Shown here one piece after another: positions 18,018 to 26,643 of a stretch of 64,000 bases of DNA (positions within the stretch are counted from its first letter, which is position 1; each line of letters opens with the position of its first letter). Source of the DNA: Williamsia muralis NBRC 105860. Its GTDB lineage: Bacteria; Actinomycetota; Actinomycetes; Mycobacteriales; Mycobacteriaceae. The translations under genes were made by a program, and so were the position numbers. The stretch spans positions 806,001 to 870,000 of the forward strand of contig NZ_BDAP01000002.1 in the NCBI RefSeq assembly GCF_001598915.1. Direction: 5' to 3'. Under the pieces are notes generated by a model that worked only from the letters and a program-made list of their open reading frames with translations, did no database searches and was not told the DNA's origin.

Positions 18018-21000
18018 ATGCCCAGCAACGCAGTACTCGATTTCATCCTCGGCCTCCTCCGCGACGAGAAAGCCGCCAACGCCTACTGCCTGAACCCGCA
18101 GGGTGCGCTGAACGCGGCCGGCCTGCCCGAGCTCTGCCACGCCGACATCGTCGCCGCGGCACCGATGGTTGCCGAATCCGGATTGTTCGCGGGTGGGTCG
18201 CGGTTGACCAACATCATCAATGCCGGCAATGGCGGTGGGGGCATCGGAGCGATCAACGTCGGCGCGATCGGTGGCGGCCTCGCCGTCGGCGGTCTGCAGC
18301 TCGGGAACATCGACTTCGGCGACGTGAACTTCGGTGACATCGACCTCGGTGGCTTCGAGTTCGGGAACATCGACTTCGGAAGCATCAACTTCGGGAACTC
18401 CGGCAACTTCGACTTCGGATCAATCGACCTGGGGAACATCGATCTCGGGCTCATCGATCTCGGAGGTCTCGACCTCGGCGGGATCAACTTCGGTGACCTG
18501 GACTTCGCCGGGCAGCTCGCGGTGGTGTTGGCGGCGGCACTCGCCGGTGGTGTGGCGGTCGGCGGCGAGATCGCTGCCGGTCTCGGCGTAGCCATCGGCG
18601 CCATCGTCGGCGGCATCCTGGACCTCAGCGGTGGCCTCGGAGCGATCTTCGACCTCGACGGCGTACTGGACATCGGCGCAACCGTGGCGGCTGTCCTCGG
18701 CGCCGGACTCGGCGTCACCGGTGAATTGACCGCAGGCCTGGCCGCAGCGATCAACGCCGCTCTGGCCGTGGTCGGTGGCCTCGACCTCGACGCAGCCCTC
18801 GGCTTCGCCACCGTCATCGGCGGCGCTCTCACCGCGGCGCTCGAACTCGGTGGCGCCCTTGCCGCCGGCATCGGTGCGGCCTTCGGTGCGGTGATCGGCG
18901 GCGCCATCGGACTCGGTGGTGCCCTCGCGGCGAACCTGGCCGCCGCACTCGCGGCCGGTCTCGATGCCGGACTGGCCCTGGGCGCGGCGCTCACCGGCGT
19001 CCTTGGCCTCGGTGCCGGTCTGGCCGCGCAGTTCGGTGCAGCCCTCGCCGGTGTCCTCGACGTCACCGGCGCACTCACCGGTGCACTCGCCGGACTGCTC
19101 GATGCGAACCTGCTGCTGGCCCTCGCCGGCGGCCTGACGGCGACCCTGCAGGGTGCACTGGCCGCGGCCCTGGCCGTCGGTGGTGACCTCGCCGGAGAGT
19201 TCGGATTGGCCCTCGGCGCACTGCTCGGTGCCGCAGTCGAACTGGCCGGTGTCCTCGATCTCGAGGCCCTCCTTGCCGTCGACGGTGCCCTGGCTGCTGC
19301 GCTGGCCGGTGTCCTCGGACTCGGCGGCGGTCTGACCGTCGTACTGGCCGGGGCTCTTGATGCCGCCCTCGGCGCATTCGGCGCGGTCGACCTCGCTGCG
19401 CTGCTCGCCGGCGGTGCCGAACTGGGCCTGGCGCTCGGAACCGCTCTGGCCGGTGTGCTCGCAGTCGGCGGGGAGATCGCTGCCGGACTGGGCCTTGCCC
19501 TCGGTGGTGTGCTCGGCGGACTTCTCGAAGCAGACTTCGGGGCCCAGCTGGCCGGTCTGCTGGCAGGTGGCCTGGACCTGGGACTCGCACTCGGCGCGAT
19601 CCTCGAAGGAGCTCTCGGACTGGGCGCTGTCGCAGACATCGCGGCCGGTTTCGGAGCTGCGCTGGCCGCGGCCTTCGGAGCCGGCGGCCTGCTGGCAGCC
19701 GACCTGACCGCACTGCTTGCCGGCGGACTCACCGCGACTCTGCAGGGCGCGCTGGTTGCCGTGCTGGCGGCCGGTGGTGACCTGGCAGGCGAGTTCGGTC
19801 TGGCGCTCGGTGGTGTCCTCGGTGCCGCGCTCGAACTGGCCGGCGCCGCAGATCTCGAAGCCCTCCTGGATGTCGACGGCGCACTGGCCGCGGCACTCGC
19901 CGGGGTGTTCGGACTCGGCGGCGGTCTCGCCGCCGGCCTGACCGGAGCGTTCGAAGCCGCCCTCGGCGCCTTCGGCGACCTCGACCTCGCCGCATTGCTC
20001 GCAGGCGGAGCCGACCTCGGTCTCGCCCTTGGCACCGCGCTGTCGGGAGTGCTGGCTGCCGGAGGCGAAGTCGCCGCCGGACTGGGTCTTGCCCTCGGCG
20101 GTGCAATCGGTGGATTGCTCGACGCCGACTTCGGCGCACAGCTCGCCGGGCTGCTGGCCGGCGGCCTCGACCTCGGGCTCGCGCTCGGCGCAATCGTGGG
20201 CGGCGCGCTCGGACTGGACGGAGCCGCGGAGATCGCCGGCGTCTTCGGTGGCGTGCTCGAAGCCGCACTCGCCGCAGGCGGCGTGATCGGGGCCGACCTC
20301 ACCGCACTGCTGGCAGGCGGCCTGGCCACCGAACTCGCGGCCGCACTCGCCGGGGTCCTGGCTGCCGGTGGCGAACTCGGTGCCGAGTTCGGAGGCGTTC
20401 TCGGCGCTGTGATCGGTGCGGTCGGCGACCTCGACGCCGGTCTGGGAGCCGAACTCGTTGCCGGTCTGACCGCGGCCCTGGGTCTCGATGCGGTCCTCGA
20501 CACCGATCTCGGTGCCGAGGTGGCCGCTGCGCTCGCCGCCGGTGGCGCACTGGCCGCCACCGTCGGAGCGACGCTGGGAGCAACGATCGGCGGAGCGCTC
20601 GAAGGCGCGCTGGCCGGTGAGCTCGCCGGACTGCTCGAAGGCGGCCTCGACCTCGGTGGCGCACTGGGTGTGGTCCTGGACGGCGCCCTCGACATCGACG
20701 GTGGTCTCGCCGGCGAGTTCGGCGCAGTCCTCGGTACCGCGCTCGGCGCAGCCGGCCTGGTCGCAGCCGACCTCGGCGGACTCGTGGAGACGGAGGTCGG
20801 TGCCGGGATCGGTACCGCGCTGGGTGCAGGCGGCGCGCTGGTCGGCGGAATCGACGGAGCCCTCGATGCCGGTGCGGCCGGTGGACTCGCCGCCGCTGCT
20901 GCCCTGGTCGGCGGCCTCGAAGCTGCCGGTGATGCAGGCATCGCCGGAGGACTCGGCGCCGGCGCCATCGTAGGCGGCGGTGTGGAGACCGCAGTGGGTG

Positions 21001-21581
21001 GAGTTGTCGCCGCAGGCGGCGGATTGATCGCTGATGCCGACACCTCGGCGAACGCGCTGCTGGGTGCGGCCACCGACATCGATGCAGGTCTTGTCGGCGC
21101 GGTCGGCGGTGCTGCGGGCGGTGACCTCGACGCAGGTGGCGCCATCGGCGGCGTGGTCGGCGGTGACGCCGCAGGCGGTCTGGGACTGGGCGGCGGCGTC
21201 GAGTCCGTACTGACGGGAGGGGCTACCGGTGAGCTCGAGAATGCTCTCGACGGCGTGGCCGGACTCGGCGGCGGGGTCGGTGCTCCTGCACCGCTGGATC
21301 TCACTGCGGACGCGGGTACCGGACCGGCCGAGGTGACCGGAGATGTGGTCGGCGGCGTGACCGGCGGAGTGGCCGACACCACCACCGGAGTGGTCGGAGG
21401 AAACGCGGGCGGCTGGTCGGACATCGACGCCGACAACGCATTCGGCACCGGTGACACCGGACTCACCGGGGCGCTCACCGGCGACAGCGGACTGACGGGC
21501 GGACTGCTCGGCGGAGCCGACGCCGACACCACCACCGACGGAGGCGGACAGGTCGACGCGGGCGGCGCCCTCGACGACTGA
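18018..21581 (+). CDS. iniB: Giant IniB-like Gly/Ala-rich acidic protein
   Basis: 1187 aa, more than twice M. tuberculosis IniB (479 aa). The first 60 residues match the IniB N-terminal domain (VLDFILGLLRDEKAANAYCL ... GLPELCHADIVAAAP). Next comes a region of five-residue repeats of the type (N/D)(F/L)G(N/D/S)I, about residues 95-160. The rest is Gly/Ala/Leu/Asp-rich, with a roughly 198-residue segment duplicated in tandem. After Arg62 I find no Lys, Arg or His at all, so the protein is extremely acidic. No signal peptide is evident. The ATG at 18018 has CAGGAGAA upstream; an upstream extension to 17850 runs through the promoter and is rejected. In mycobacteria the operon is induced by cell-wall inhibitors; IniB's molecular role is not settled. 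Confidence 0.87.
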   Translation: MPSNAVLDFILGLLRDEKAANAYCLNPQGALNAAGLPELCHADIVAAAPMVAESGLFAGGSRLTNIINAGNGGGGIGAINVGAIGGGLAVGGLQLGNIDFGDVNFGDIDLGGFEFGNIDFGSINFGNSGNFDFGSIDLGNIDLGLIDLGGLDLGGINFGDLDFAGQLAVVLAAALAGGVAVGGEIAAGLGVAIGAIVGGILDLSGGLGAIFDLDGVLDIGATVAAVLGAGLGVTGELTAGLAAAINAALAVVGGLDLDAALGFATVIGGALTAALELGGALAAGIGAAFGAVIGGAIGLGGALAANLAAALAAGLDAGLALGAALTGVLGLGAGLAAQFGAALAGVLDVTGALTGALAGLLDANLLLALAGGLTATLQGALAAALAVGGDLAGEFGLALGALLGAAVELAGVLDLEALLAVDGALAAALAGVLGLGGGLTVVLAGALDAALGAFGAVDLAALLAGGAELGLALGTALAGVLAVGGEIAAGLGLALGGVLGGLLEADFGAQLAGLLAGGLDLGLALGAILEGALGLGAVADIAAGFGAALAAAFGAGGLLAADLTALLAGGLTATLQGALVAVLAAGGDLAGEFGLALGGVLGAALELAGAADLEALLDVDGALAAALAGVFGLGGGLAAGLTGAFEAALGAFGDLDLAALLAGGADLGLALGTALSGVLAAGGEVAAGLGLALGGAIGGLLDADFGAQLAGLLAGGLDLGLALGAIVGGALGLDGAAEIAGVFGGVLEAALAAGGVIGADLTALLAGGLATELAAALAGVLAAGGELGAEFGGVLGAVIGAVGDLDAGLGAELVAGLTAALGLDAVLDTDLGAEVAAALAAGGALAATVGATLGATIGGALEGALAGELAGLLEGGLDLGGALGVVLDGALDIDGGLAGEFGAVLGTALGAAGLVAADLGGLVETEVGAGIGTALGAGGALVGGIDGALDAGAAGGLAAAAALVGGLEAAGDAGIAGGLGAGAIVGGGVETAVGGVVAAGGGLIADADTSANALLGAATDIDAGLVGAVGGAAGGDLDAGGAIGGVVGGDAAGGLGLGGGVESVLTGGATGELENALDGVAGLGGGVGAPAPLDLTADAGTGPAEVTGDVVGGVTGGVADTTTGVVGGNAGGWSDIDADNAFGTGDTGLTGALTGDSGLTGGLLGGADADTTTDGGGQVDAGGALDD
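19129..20317 (+). repeat. 594-bp tandem duplication inside iniB
   Basis: The coding segment beginning GGLTATLQGAL near 19129 recurs near 19723, and DLEALLAVDGALAAALAGV at 19257 recurs as DLEALLDVDGALAAALAGV at 19851, an offset of 594 bp (198 codons). A third, more divergent unit seems to follow from about 20318. Copies differ mainly at synonymous or conservative positions. Confidence 0.7.
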
Positions 21582-21640
21582 CGGACAAGACCCGAACTCG
21601 ACGACGTGGACGAGGGGTGTTGTCGCTGACCCTGTAACAC

Positions 21641-21678
21641 CATCGGTCCCGCACACGGTTACGTGTGCGGGACCGATG
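21641..21678 (+). terminator. Hairpin between iniB and iniA
   Basis: A perfect 17-bp stem (CATCGGTCCCGCACACG, 21641-21657, with its complement at 21662-21678) has a GTTA loop and is followed by TGGTTGTGTTCT. It lies between the iniB stop and the iniA start. The U-tract is imperfect, so it may act as a partial terminator or an mRNA-stabilising 3' end that makes iniB mRNA more abundant than iniAC. Confidence 0.65.
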
Positions 21679-21728
21679 TGGTTGTGTTCTCGGTAGACCC
21701 TTCATCATTTCGACGACCAGCAGACCGG

Positions 21729-23669
21729 ATGACCGATGAAAAGCGCCTCAGCATGAAGAGCATCGCCGGATCGTCGGCCGCGCCCGCCGACGGTGCACCC
21801 GAAGGCGCTCAGCCGGGCCGGCTGGGCGAGCTGTTGGGCCGGATGGGTCAGATCGCTGCCAAGTCCGGACGGCAGGACCTGGTCGACCGGCTCGAGGGAG
21901 CCCGCACTCGGGTCACCGATCCGCGCGTGCGGATCGTGGTGGTGGGGCCGCTCAAGCAGGGCAAGAGCCAGTTCGTCAACTCCCTGCTGAACGTCGAGGT
22001 GTGTTCGGTCGGCGACGACGAGACCACCGCCGTGCCCACGCTCGTGCAGAACGGGCAGCAGCCGTCCGCCGAACTGGTTCTCGCGCAACCGGGCAGTGAC
22101 CCTGTGCGCACCCCGTTGCCGATGGACCAGCTCACCTCCGTGACCCCCGACCACCCGCTGGCCGAGGGACGCGACATCACCCGGCTCGAGGTCAACGTCC
22201 CCAGCCCGCTGCTGGCCGACGGCCTGGTGCTTGTCGACACCCCCGGCGTCGGCGGACACGGGAACCCGCATGCCGCAAGCACTCTCGGGCTGATCCCATC
22301 CGCAGACGCGGTTTTTGTGGTGTCCGATGCAAGCCAAGAGTTCACCGAGCCCGAGATCTCTTTTCTTCGCCAGGTGATGACGCTGTGCCCGACCGTCGCC
22401 TGTCTGATCACCAAAACCGACCTGTATCCCCACTGGCGTCAGATCGTCGACGCCGACCGGGCACACCTCCAGCGCGAGGGGCTCGACGTCCAGCTGCTGC
22501 CGGTGTCGTCCATGCTGCGTTCGCACGCACTGCGTCTCGGCGACGACTCGCTCAATGTCGAGGCCGGGTTCGTGGAGGTGTACCGATTCCTCCGGGAGCG
22601 GGTGGTCGCCCGGGCCGACCACTCGACTCGCGAATCAGTGGCCCTGGACCTGCGTTCGGTGTCCGAGCACCTGGCCCTCACCCTGGGCAGTGAACTCGCG
22701 GCGATGCGCAGTCCCGAGACTGCCGCTGCCGCGGTCGCTGAACTCACCCGAGCCAAAACTGCCGCCGAGGACATGCAGAAGCGGTCGTCGCTGTGGCAGC
22801 AGACCCTCGCCGACGGCATCACCGACCTCGCCGCCGACATCGACCACGACCTGCGAGACCGGTTGCGCGCCATCACCCGCGAGGCCGAACAGGCTGTCGA
22901 CGAGGGTGATCCGGGCAAGGACTGGCCGCAGCTCACCGAATGGATCGAGGACCAGATCGCGGTGGCCGTCGGCGACAACTTCGTGTGGGCGCACGAGCGG
23001 GCGGTGTGGCTCGCCGAACGGGTGGCCGAGCACTTCGCCGACACCGCCGAGGCCAACCTGCCGCGCCTCGACATCACCGACATCGACGGCATCTTCGATC
23101 CGGTCACCGAACTCTCCGACCTCGAGTCCGGAAAGGTCGGCATCACCCAGAAGGTGCTGATCGGTATGCGGGGCTCCTACGGCGGAGTGCTGATGTTCGG
23201 CCTCATCGGCACCTTTGCCGGGCTCGCGCTGATCAACCCGATCTCGGTCGGTGCCGGACTCCTGTTGGGCACCAAGGCATACAAGGACGACAAAGAGGCG
23301 CGCACCAACGAACGGCGGAACAAGGCCAAGGCTTCCATCCGCAAGTTCACCGACGACGTCAGCTTCCAGGTCGGCAAGGAGTCCAAGGATCGGCTCCGCC
23401 ACATCCAGCGGACGTTGCGTGACCATTTCACCCAGGTCGCCGAGCAGTCGGCACGGTCGATAGGTGACTCGCTGCAGGCGGCCCAAGAGGCCGCGGCGAT
23501 GGCCGGCTCCGAACAGCGAACCCGGACCGCCGAACTCGAGCAGGAACTCAAAGCTGTTGCGGCGCTGCGAAAGGTGGCGTTGCAGCTGGATCCGGCCATC
23601 GAGGCCACGGGGGGCGCTGCGGCAACCCCGGCGGTCACATCGGCATCGGCGGATCGGGCCGTGGAGTGA
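21729..23669 (+). CDS. iniA: IniA-like dynamin-family GTPase
   Basis: 646 aa, close to M. tuberculosis IniA (640 aa). The GTPase domain holds VVGPLKQGKSQFVNSLL (G1), DTPGVGG (G3) and ITKTD (G4). A helical stalk and a hydrophobic hairpin (GGVLMFGLIGTFAGLALI, then GAGLLLG) lie near residues 480-520 and probably bind membrane. A coiled-coil C-terminal part follows. IniA in mycobacteria is a bacterial dynamin-like protein able to remodel membranes, which is known for that protein. I chose the ATG at 21729; ATG 21753 is an alternative, and the more upstream 21663 lies inside the preceding hairpin. It overlaps iniC by 4 bp. Confidence 0.9.
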   Translation: MTDEKRLSMKSIAGSSAAPADGAPEGAQPGRLGELLGRMGQIAAKSGRQDLVDRLEGARTRVTDPRVRIVVVGPLKQGKSQFVNSLLNVEVCSVGDDETTAVPTLVQNGQQPSAELVLAQPGSDPVRTPLPMDQLTSVTPDHPLAEGRDITRLEVNVPSPLLADGLVLVDTPGVGGHGNPHAASTLGLIPSADAVFVVSDASQEFTEPEISFLRQVMTLCPTVACLITKTDLYPHWRQIVDADRAHLQREGLDVQLLPVSSMLRSHALRLGDDSLNVEAGFVEVYRFLRERVVARADHSTRESVALDLRSVSEHLALTLGSELAAMRSPETAAAAVAELTRAKTAAEDMQKRSSLWQQTLADGITDLAADIDHDLRDRLRAITREAEQAVDEGDPGKDWPQLTEWIEDQIAVAVGDNFVWAHERAVWLAERVAEHFADTAEANLPRLDITDIDGIFDPVTELSDLESGKVGITQKVLIGMRGSYGGVLMFGLIGTFAGLALINPISVGAGLLLGTKAYKDDKEARTNERRNKAKASIRKFTDDVSFQVGKESKDRLRHIQRTLRDHFTQVAEQSARSIGDSLQAAQEAAAMAGSEQRTRTAELEQELKAVAALRKVALQLDPAIEATGGAAATPAVTSASADRAVE

Positions 23670-25132
23670 GTACCCTCGACCGCGCCCGTGAGCTGCTCGA
23701 CGCCGCCGAGAAGGTGTGCGGACGTGACCGCTGGGCGGCCGCCCGGCTGGCCGACTGTTCCGACCGACTCGACGAACCGCTGCGCATCGCCATCGCGGGG
23801 TCGTTGAAGGCGGGCAAGTCGACCCTGCTCAACGCGATGGTCGGCCAGGACATCGCACCGACCGACGCCACCGAGTGCACCCGCGTGGTCACCTGGTACC
23901 GGCGCGGAGTCAATCCCAAGGTCACGGCCCGGTACGACGGCGAGCGATCGGCCGGGATCCCCGTGTTGCGCCGAAATGGCCACCTCACCTTCGACTTCGG
24001 CGATCTGACCGCCGAACGCGTCGACCGCCTCGACGTCGAGTGGCCGGCGAGGGCGTTGCGGTCGATGACCATCATCGACACCCCGGGTACGGCGTCGCTG
24101 TCGCGGGACGTGTCGGCACTGACCGTCGACATGCTCACCCCCGAGGACGGCGAGTCGGGCGCGGACGCGGTGGTCTATCTACTGCGCACGCTCACCAGTA
24201 CCGACACCGCCTTCCTCAGCAGGATCGGGGAGTCCATCGGCGGTGAGTCCGGGCCACTGGGCGTGGTGGGTGTGGTGTCGCGGGCCGACGAGGTCGGCGC
24301 GGGCCGGGTGGACGCGATGATGTCGGCCAAACAGGTTGCGGCGCGGTTCGCCAACGAGCTCGAACGCACCGGCCTCTGTCAGGCTGTGGTGCCGGTCGCG
24401 GGCCTGCTGGCTCTCGGCGCGCGCACCCTGCGGCAGGTCGAGTACTCGGCGTTCGTTGCGTTGGCTGCCGTTGCGCCCGAAGAACTCTCGCTGGCGATGC
24501 TCTCGGCCGACCGATTCGTCCGGCCCGAGACCCCGCTGCCCGTCGAGCCTGGTCTGCGTGCGGAGTTGCTCGACCGCTTCGGTATGTACGGCATCCGGAT
24601 GGCCGTCACCCTGATCCGGCTCGGAACCCCCGACTCACCGACTCTGGCAACCGAACTGGTCGACCGCAGCGGACTCACCGAACTCCGGCAGATCATCGAT
24701 GTGCAGTTCGGGCAGCGCGCCGATCAGCTCAAGACCCACACCGCCCTGATTGCCCTGGAACGCATACTTGCGCACTATGATTCGGCCGAGACCGAAGAGC
24801 TGCGCAAGGCGACGGCGCGGATGCTGGCCGATGTTCACGGCTTCGCCGAGCTGCGGTTGCTCGGCAAACTGCGCACCGGGGGAATCCAGTTGCCGCCCCA
24901 GGACCGCGACGACCTGCAACGCATCATCGGTGGCTCGGGCATCGAACCCTGGGCCCGGCTCGGTATCGCACCCGACGACAGCGTCGATCTGCATCGCAAG
25001 GCCGCGATGGAAGCGGTGCGGCGCTGGCGCACCCGTGCCGCCCATCCGCTGTTCGACCGGCCGACAGCGGTGGCGTGCACGGTCGCCGCCCGCAGCGCCG
25101 AAGGTATTCTCGCCGAGCTCGATTCGCAGTGA
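23666..25132 (+). CDS. iniC: IniC-like dynamin-family GTPase
   Basis: 488 aa (IniC of M. tuberculosis is 493 aa). GTPase motifs: IAGSLKAGKSTLLNAM (G1), TIIDTPGTASLS (G3) and VVSRADEVG (G4 region). It lacks the long hydrophobic segment of IniA, so it may act as a partner of IniA on the membrane. The GTG start overlaps the iniA stop as GTGA, which couples translation. The gene is the third in the iniBAC operon and is followed 7 bp later by a small unknown gene. Confidence 0.9.
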   Translation: MSTLDRARELLDAAEKVCGRDRWAAARLADCSDRLDEPLRIAIAGSLKAGKSTLLNAMVGQDIAPTDATECTRVVTWYRRGVNPKVTARYDGERSAGIPVLRRNGHLTFDFGDLTAERVDRLDVEWPARALRSMTIIDTPGTASLSRDVSALTVDMLTPEDGESGADAVVYLLRTLTSTDTAFLSRIGESIGGESGPLGVVGVVSRADEVGAGRVDAMMSAKQVAARFANELERTGLCQAVVPVAGLLALGARTLRQVEYSAFVALAAVAPEELSLAMLSADRFVRPETPLPVEPGLRAELLDRFGMYGIRMAVTLIRLGTPDSPTLATELVDRSGLTELRQIIDVQFGQRADQLKTHTALIALERILAHYDSAETEELRKATARMLADVHGFAELRLLGKLRTGGIQLPPQDRDDLQRIIGGSGIEPWARLGIAPDDSVDLHRKAAMEAVRRWRTRAAHPLFDRPTAVACTVAARSAEGILAELDSQ

Positions 25133-25139
25133 CGACACC

Positions 25140-25742
25140 GTGACGCGCCTGCGTTTCGACGGCGACATCTCCGGGATGGGAACCGCTGCGGGCGTTCGTA
25201 TCGTGGTCGGGCACTGGCCGACATCACATCTGGGCGACTTCGCCGACGTCATGGTCGAGTTCGCCGACGGTGAGCGGCTGCTCATCGCACCGAGTGATGA
25301 GGTACGCGACTTCGTCACCGCCACCTACCATTTCGACCGCAGCGTGATCGCCGACGTGACCTACGAATCGGACGGCTCGCGGGTGTCGGTGCGGGCGGGC
25401 GATCTGGAGTTGTCATTTGTCGTCGGCGCGCCGACCCTGCTCGGACGGCTGCTGTCACTGATGCCGCGTGCCGTGGTCACCGCGCCGTGGTTCTGTGCCG
25501 TCAGCGACCCGATCGCCCGGGTGTTCCTGCGCGGTGTGCGAACCCGCGGCTCGGCAGGCGGAGGTCGCCGCGAGTATTACGGCGCGCGGGGTCAGCGGCG
25601 CATCGAGTCGGTGGTTGCGGGGTGGCAGGGCAACGATCTCGGCGGATTGACCGACGTCGACCCACCGGTTCGTTTCGGCTTCGGTTCCACCCCGAAGAAG
25701 CCTGCGATGACACTGATCACCACCACGATCGACGAGCGCTAG
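25140..25742 (+). CDS. Unknown protein downstream of iniC
   Basis: 200 aa, starting at GTG 25140 (VTRLRFDGDISGMGTAAGVR), 7 bp after the iniC stop. I do not recognise the family. Sequence shows a beta-rich N-terminal half (VRIVVGHWPTSHLGDFADVM, later LELSFVVGAPTLLG), one moderately hydrophobic segment (LLSLMPRAVVTAPWFCAV) and a basic Arg/Gly stretch (GSAGGGRREYYGARGQRR). No signal peptide. Its tight spacing makes it the fourth gene of the ini operon. The same strand stays open upstream, but that part is the shadow of iniC. Confidence 0.75.
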   Translation: MTRLRFDGDISGMGTAAGVRIVVGHWPTSHLGDFADVMVEFADGERLLIAPSDEVRDFVTATYHFDRSVIADVTYESDGSRVSVRAGDLELSFVVGAPTLLGRLLSLMPRAVVTAPWFCAVSDPIARVFLRGVRTRGSAGGGRREYYGARGQRRIESVVAGWQGNDLGGLTDVDPPVRFGFGSTPKKPAMTLITTTIDER

Positions 25743-25781
25743 CCCCGGTTCTCGGCGACCCCGGTTTCAGCGACCTGGTCT

Positions 25782-26342
25782 TCAACGACGAATCGGCGCG
25801 CCCTTGAGCCATCGGCTGATCGCGGGGGCGAACAGCAGTGCGGTGGCGACGGCTGCTCCTGCCGCGACTGCGAGCGGCAGCCATCCGGCCGCAGCGCCGA
25901 GGACGTCGCGGGCCGGGTCGATGACCGTCCAGAACGCGACCGCCCCGATCGCCGCGACCACACCGATGGTTGCGAGGAGGCTTCGGCTCGACGGCACACG
26001 GTCACGCAGCCGGAGAATCCCGAACAGGCCGCACGCCAACACGAGGAACGCCACCACACCACTGGCGATCATCGCGATCTTCACGGTGTCGGCGAGTTCC
26101 TCCGGGGTTGCCGACAGGTTGTCCTCGGCGAGAGAGCGGGTCAGTTCGGCGCGCACGTCTGCCTGGTCGAAGCCGACCATCGCGGCCGTCACCACCAAAG
26201 CGACCAGCGTGAGCAGCCAGATCACCGCCGCGATGTCGAGAACCCGGGGCCGCTCGTCAGGGATCGGATCGTGCAGCGGTTCGATCCGGATCTCGGGACG
26301 GGCCGGACGGGGGCGCGGAGGAATCGGATCGGGCGGTGTCAC
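25782..26342 (-). CDS. Four-helix membrane protein, unknown function
   Basis: About 186 aa from GTG 26342 (VTPPDPIPPRPRP). A Pro-rich N-terminal segment of about 40 residues precedes four membrane helices (VLDIAAVIWLLTLVALVVTA; IAMIASGVVAFLVLACGLFG; LLATIGVVAAIGAVAFW; LPLAVAAGAAVATALLF). No known domain seen. An upstream ATG at 26420 would run into the first HAIR operator, so I prefer the GTG. It is divergent from dnaK and could respond to the same operator. Confidence 0.7.
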   Translation of the reverse strand: MTPPDPIPPRPRPARPEIRIEPLHDPIPDERPRVLDIAAVIWLLTLVALVVTAAMVGFDQADVRAELTRSLAEDNLSATPEELADTVKIAMIASGVVAFLVLACGLFGILRLRDRVPSSRSLLATIGVVAAIGAVAFWTVIDPARDVLGAAAGWLPLAVAAGAAVATALLFAPAISRWLKGAPIRR

Positions 26343-26400
26343 GGTCTGAGCGTAACGAGCCTGGCGCCCCAGCCGTGGACTTCCGGAGGCAATGGCCCAC

Positions 26401-26421
26401 CTTGAGTCAGATCGACTCAAC
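26401..26421. promoter_or_regulatory. HAIR operator 1 (HspR site) upstream of dnaK
   Basis: CTTGAGT-N7-ACTCAAC matches the HspR-associated inverted repeat CTTGAGT-N7-ACTCAAG at 13 of 14 defined bases. HspR, encoded at the end of this same operon, binds such sites as a repressor with DnaK as co-repressor in Streptomyces and mycobacteria. Confidence 0.9.
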
Positions 26422-26436
26422 TATTTGAGATATTCG

Positions 26437-26463
26437 GGAACAGTTTGCGCACTTGGTCCGTTA
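26437..26463 (+). promoter_or_regulatory. SigH/SigR-type promoter of dnaK
   Basis: GGAACA (26437-26442) and GTTA (26460-26463) are 17 bp apart, i.e. GGAAC-N18-GTT, the pattern of the oxidative/heat stress sigma factor SigH (SigR) of actinobacteria. In M. tuberculosis dnaK is a known SigH target. The element lies between HAIR 1 and HAIR 2, so repressor and sigma control would overlap. Confidence 0.65.
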
Positions 26464-26477
26464 CACCTCTCGAGAGA

Positions 26478-26498
26478 CCTGAGCCGCGAAGACTCAAC
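26478..26498. promoter_or_regulatory. HAIR operator 2 upstream of dnaK
   Basis: CCTGAGC-N7-ACTCAAC matches the HAIR consensus at 11 of 14 positions with the correct 7-bp spacer. It would lie just after the start point of the SigH-type promoter. Several HAIR copies upstream of dnaK are also known in Streptomyces. Confidence 0.7.
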
Positions 26499-26531
26499 CC
26501 GGTTTGACGTGAATGGCATCGACCGGTAACA

Positions 26532-26552
26532 GTTGAGTCGATCGCGCTGAGG
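26532..26552. promoter_or_regulatory. Degenerate HAIR operator 3 upstream of dnaK
   Basis: GTTGAGT-N7-GCTGAGG keeps one good half-site and the 7-bp spacer (10 of 14 positions). It may be a weak third HspR site. Confidence 0.4.
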
Positions 26553-26643
26553 TTTCAGACCCCAAGAAGAGGTCGTCACAGACCTCAAACGTGAACAAAT
26601 TGTGCGCGCACGGTTGCGCCGCACTGCTTATAGGAGGCAACAA

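Noticed and set aside
18083-21643. Very long open frames (1186 and 1078 codons) antisense to iniB.
   Set aside because: They mirror the GC-rich, repetitive codons of iniB; composition is Ser/Pro/Ala or Gly/Glu low complexity with no domain, no ribosome site and no independent promoter.
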